From Forficula auricularia (lineage: Eukaryota; Arthropoda; Insecta; Dermaptera; Forficulidae), in NCBI GenBank assembly GCA_024734495.1, contig JALMQS010000085.1, forward strand, positions 13,430,048 through 13,494,047: a DNA stretch of 64,000 nt, read 5' to 3'. This document shows positions 61,360-64,000 of the stretch, piece by piece; within the stretch, counting starts at the first letter, position 1; every line of letters starts with the position of its first letter. The notes beneath the pieces are model-generated. The model had not been told where the DNA came from. It was given only the letters and a program-made list of their open reading frames with translations, and made no database searches. A program made the translations under genes and the position numbers.

Positions 61360-61824
61360 GAACTTAAAGTAACTATCGTAAAACATCTGACAGAGTCAAT
61401 TAGCTTCTTTGAAAAATATTTTCTGAATTTAAATCAAAATAAAGAGCATGACTTGATAAAAACACCATTTAGTGTTAATTTACAATTTGGTCACCTTCCT
61501 TGGAAATTACAAAAGGAATTAATTGAGTTGAGATCAGATTCAACACTTGAATTTTTTTTCCTGGAAGTTATATTTCAGAATTTTTGATAAAACGGCAAAA
61601 TGTATTATTTATATCCATCACTAACTGACTTAGCCTTAAATAATTTAATTCCATTTGCAACTACATACCTCTGCGAATCGGCATTTTCAACTTAATTATT
61701 AATTAAAAACAAGCATAGATCGTGCCTATCAACAAAATCATTAGAAAATAGTCTTTTAACCGCAATTTCAAATATAAAGCCGCATCTAGATTTGCTATGC
61801 AATAATATTCAAGCACATCCATAA
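61360..61824 (+). pseudogene. hAT transposase C-terminal (dimerisation) domain
   Basis: Translation gives SISFFEKYFLNLN, LPWKLQKELIELRSDSTLEF, two stops at 61587-61592, then YLYPSLTDLALNNLIPFATT, YLCESAFST, a stop, and KNKHRSCLSTKSLENSLLTA to HP and a final stop. LPFATTYLCESxFS and NKHRS are the hallmark of the hAT C-terminal domain of ZBED/FAM200-like transposases. The DDE part is not present upstream within the readable frame. The matching right end is at 62245-62275. Confidence 0.85.
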
Positions 61825-62275
61825 CACTAAATTAAATTGTTTGTTACATTTTCAAGCATTTTCTCATTAAACTTCACTCGTAGAAAATTTCACCTATAAC
61901 TTTGTCGAAACCAGATGTAAAAAAAAACTAACCTAACCTACCTGACCTTTTTTTATCTAACCTAATCTAAAATATTGTAAATGTTTAATATAAAAAAATG
62001 AGATTATGTTATTTGATATGTGTACATATCTACTTAGCCATGGTGGTGGATGCAAACACTCATTAATCAAAACATAATAACCAAGTTTATTTTTTCTCGC
62101 TTTTATTGTTAACTTTAGTAAATACATGCATTGACTAGTAAGTGTATGCATATACGAAATTCAAAATTATAAATAGTTTTTTAACCAATCTGAATTTAAA
62201 AAAAATAGGGGGCGGGCGTGAGATATTGACTTGGGTTCCAAAAGGGCCACGACTTCAAAAAGTTTAAGAAGCACT
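61360..62275 (+). mobile_element. hAT element remnant
   Basis: The C-terminal pseudogene is followed by 420 bp and the end GGGCCACGACTTCAAAAAGT then TTAAGAAGCACTG, the inverse of a CAGTGCTTCTTAAAC hAT terminus. The left end is not found in the window. Confidence 0.7.
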
Positions 62276-62479
62276 GGTCTAGAGCACTCTTAGTTATTCT
62301 CGATCTTATATATTGAAAGTTCTTAGAAATGTATTAGTCCAGAGATTCTCGAATTATCTTTATTTATTCCTTTTTTGTTCCTCAGTGAGAACGAATTTTA
62401 TCGTTTTGACTTGTCTATGGCATGCTTGAACTGGAAGATATACCAGTCAGGACTTCAAACCTTCTATATGGACTCTTTT

Positions 62480-62674
62480 CAGAAAAATCTTTCATTTTAA
62501 TGCTTCTTGAAACTACGCAAAAATTTCATTTCATTTCGTTAACCAATATACTTTCCAAAACAAAAAATGTTTTTTATAGAAATATTTGAAAAAAATTTAA
62601 AAAGATCCCATGAAATTGTCAAGTCGATATTTTGGGAAATACTCTGAATGTTTGAAATTTTAGGGGTGTGCCAC
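62480..62674 (+). repeat. Dispersed repeat copy 2, split by a LINE
   Basis: Matches 12310-12530 and stops at GTGTGCCACATC. The remainder resumes after the LINE at 63406 with CATCCATGGACC and CACGCCACTGG. A short CATC may be the target duplication. Confidence 0.65.
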
Positions 62675-63411
62675 ATCATTTTTTTTTTTTAATGCAATCG
62701 AATGCAAGAAGGGGTGCACCAGTAAAGATGTAGCCCCTATGGATCTCGAAAGACCCTTGCATTACCGAAGAGAAGGGAAAGTTGATTAAGTGAGAGGGTG
62801 TAGACGTAGGTGTCTATGCACCCTGGTTTTGAAGGTTTGAAGATCATAGGTGCTGGGAAAGATAGAGGCTGGGAGAGAGTTCCAGTTCCTTGAAGTCATG
62901 GGGATATATGTATTCGCGAATGAAGTGGTCCGGCACTTTTCCAATTTGACCGCGAAAGAGTGTTGGAGTCGGCAAAACGTGTGCTGCGTGCAAAGCATGC
63001 TTTGGGGGGAATTATTGATTTTATCTCATCAGAGCACCTGCCGTGATAGTATCTATAGAAAAGGGAAAGGGCAGCGACATCTCTTCGATGAGCCAGCGAG
63101 TCGAGGGAGTCGGTGAGGGTAGAATCGTCAATTAGCCTGACGGCTCGTTTCTGAATTGCATCAAGGGTAGCAAGAGAATATTTTGAGACTCCTCTCCAAA
63201 GATGAGAGCCGTATTCGAGACAGGGGCGGATTTGGGCCTTGTAGATGGTGAGAAGTTGTGGGGGTTTGTAAAATCGCTTGGACCTGAATAAGAAGCCAAT
63301 CTTCCTTGCTGCAGATTTCGCCACAGAGGAGATGTGTTCATTCCAAGACAGGTCAGATGCGACAGAGACGCCCAACATGGATAGGCTGTCACACATTTTC
63401 ATGGTATTCAT
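62675..63411 (-). mobile_element. 5'-truncated non-LTR retrotransposon with A-tail
   Basis: Minus strand element ending in an A run (plus-strand T11 at 62679-62691) after GGTGCACCCCTTCTTGCATT. It carries the frame below and is inserted into the dispersed repeat. Confidence 0.82.
62786..63411 (-). pseudogene. Non-LTR reverse transcriptase C-terminal part, one frameshift
   Basis: 63411-62990 reads SMLGVSVASDLSWNEHISSV, IYKAQIRPCLEYGSHLWRGV, LDAIQKRAVRLIDD, LSLFYRYYHGRCSDEIKSII. The frame then shifts near 62990 and continues LQHSFAVKLEKCRTTSFANT, YIPMTSRNWNSLPASIFPST to a stop at 62786. It has the same family layout as 54652-55428, about 75% similar at protein level by eye. WNEHI and WNSLP motifs are typical of the post-RT region. 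Confidence 0.85.
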
Positions 63412-64000
63412 CCATGGACCTCACGCCACTGGTACACAAAATTACAATAATTTTTAAGTGTATAAAAAATGTTTAATATTTAAAATGTGAATTTTAAATT
63501 TAATAATTTGTAAAGTCTGAAAGGTTTAATTAGAAACTAGACACTCACTTTTCTGAGATGTTGTGGCTGACTTTGCACTATTTTGAATTAATATTTGAAA
63601 AAATTTCTATTAAATAATTTTTAAAATACCCCTATAAAACAATGAAAACTAAAAATTTTTAAAAAGTTTTAATATAGGTATTTATTTTTATGTAAATCTC
63701 GCGAGCGACGGTTTGGCGACCGCTGCTCTAAGAGATCCTAATTACTATGGTATTCTAAAAATCATAATTTGTTTAGTAATTAGTATCTCAAATATCTAAA
63801 TGAAATAGAAATTATATAGTTTGTATCGCAGTTACCGAAGCGTGTCCTAATCTTATTCGTTTTTTGATGTAATTGGTATTTTGTATGTCGTAATTCAAAG
63901 AATTGTAACTTGTCCATCACTCTCACCTTTCCCGACCACTTTTCTTTCGAATATAATTCATGAATTTATTAAAAAAACGGTCGTGTAAAAAGTCCTTGAT
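63412..64000. other. AT-rich DNA with a hAT end relic at 63699-63725
   Basis: CTCGCGAGCGACGGTTTGGC then GACCGCTG is the inverse of a CAGCGGTCGCCAAACC hAT terminus. Nothing else recognised up to the window end. Confidence 0.5.

Overview
This is a very AT-rich eukaryotic window, apparently intergenic and intronic DNA of an arthropod, probably an insect. The evidence is animal-type transposons (Penelope-like, Tc1/mariner, hAT and jockey/RTE-like non-LTR elements), an LTR-type promoter with a TATA box about 30 bp upstream of an arthropod TCAGT initiator, and spliced coding exons with GT/AG borders. The species cannot be named from the sequence. There are no bacterial genes, rRNA or CRISPR arrays. 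Most long open frames are chance or transposon-derived.

One credible host-type gene lies on the minus strand, about 47.7-57.8 kb. Six short exons join in a single frame by GT/AG splicing (about 221 residues; the first exon is tentative). I do not recognise the family. Its introns hold several transposon relics.

The rest is a dense, nested repeat landscape. Two broken Penelope-like elements (3.3-4.0 kb minus, 23.3-24.1 kb plus) retain the end of the reverse transcriptase region and the GIY-YIG nuclease. DNA transposons include a Tc1/mariner copy with 188-bp inverted repeats and a DD41D-spaced catalytic core (7.56-8.97 kb), a fold-back mariner (16.5-17.1 kb) inserted inside another palindromic MITE, a four-copy hAT MITE family whose copies keep 8-bp target duplications, hAT, Tc1 and pogo-like relics, and a 1.6-kb element with plant-Stowaway-like ends (43.4-45.0 kb). 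Non-LTR pieces lie at 15.5, 32.6, 36.0, 54.7 and 62.7-63.4 kb. LTR-like promoters lie at 10.1-10.6 and 20.6-20.9 kb. A 119-bp tandem repeat lies at 59.9-60.4 kb.

The most interesting signal is a recurrent hammerhead-ribozyme-like motif: CUGANGA, one extra base, a short stem, GAAA, a tiny helix III and a UH cleavage site. It occurs about fifteen times in at least five unrelated sequence contexts. Helix I can be paired in several copies and stem II varies with compensation. Most copies are head-to-head palindromic dimers with each ribozyme reading outward from the centre. One copy (29999-30181) is a 183-bp insertion with a 12-bp target duplication, and a related empty site lies 0.5 kb away. These look like Penelope-derived or retrozyme-like short retroelements.
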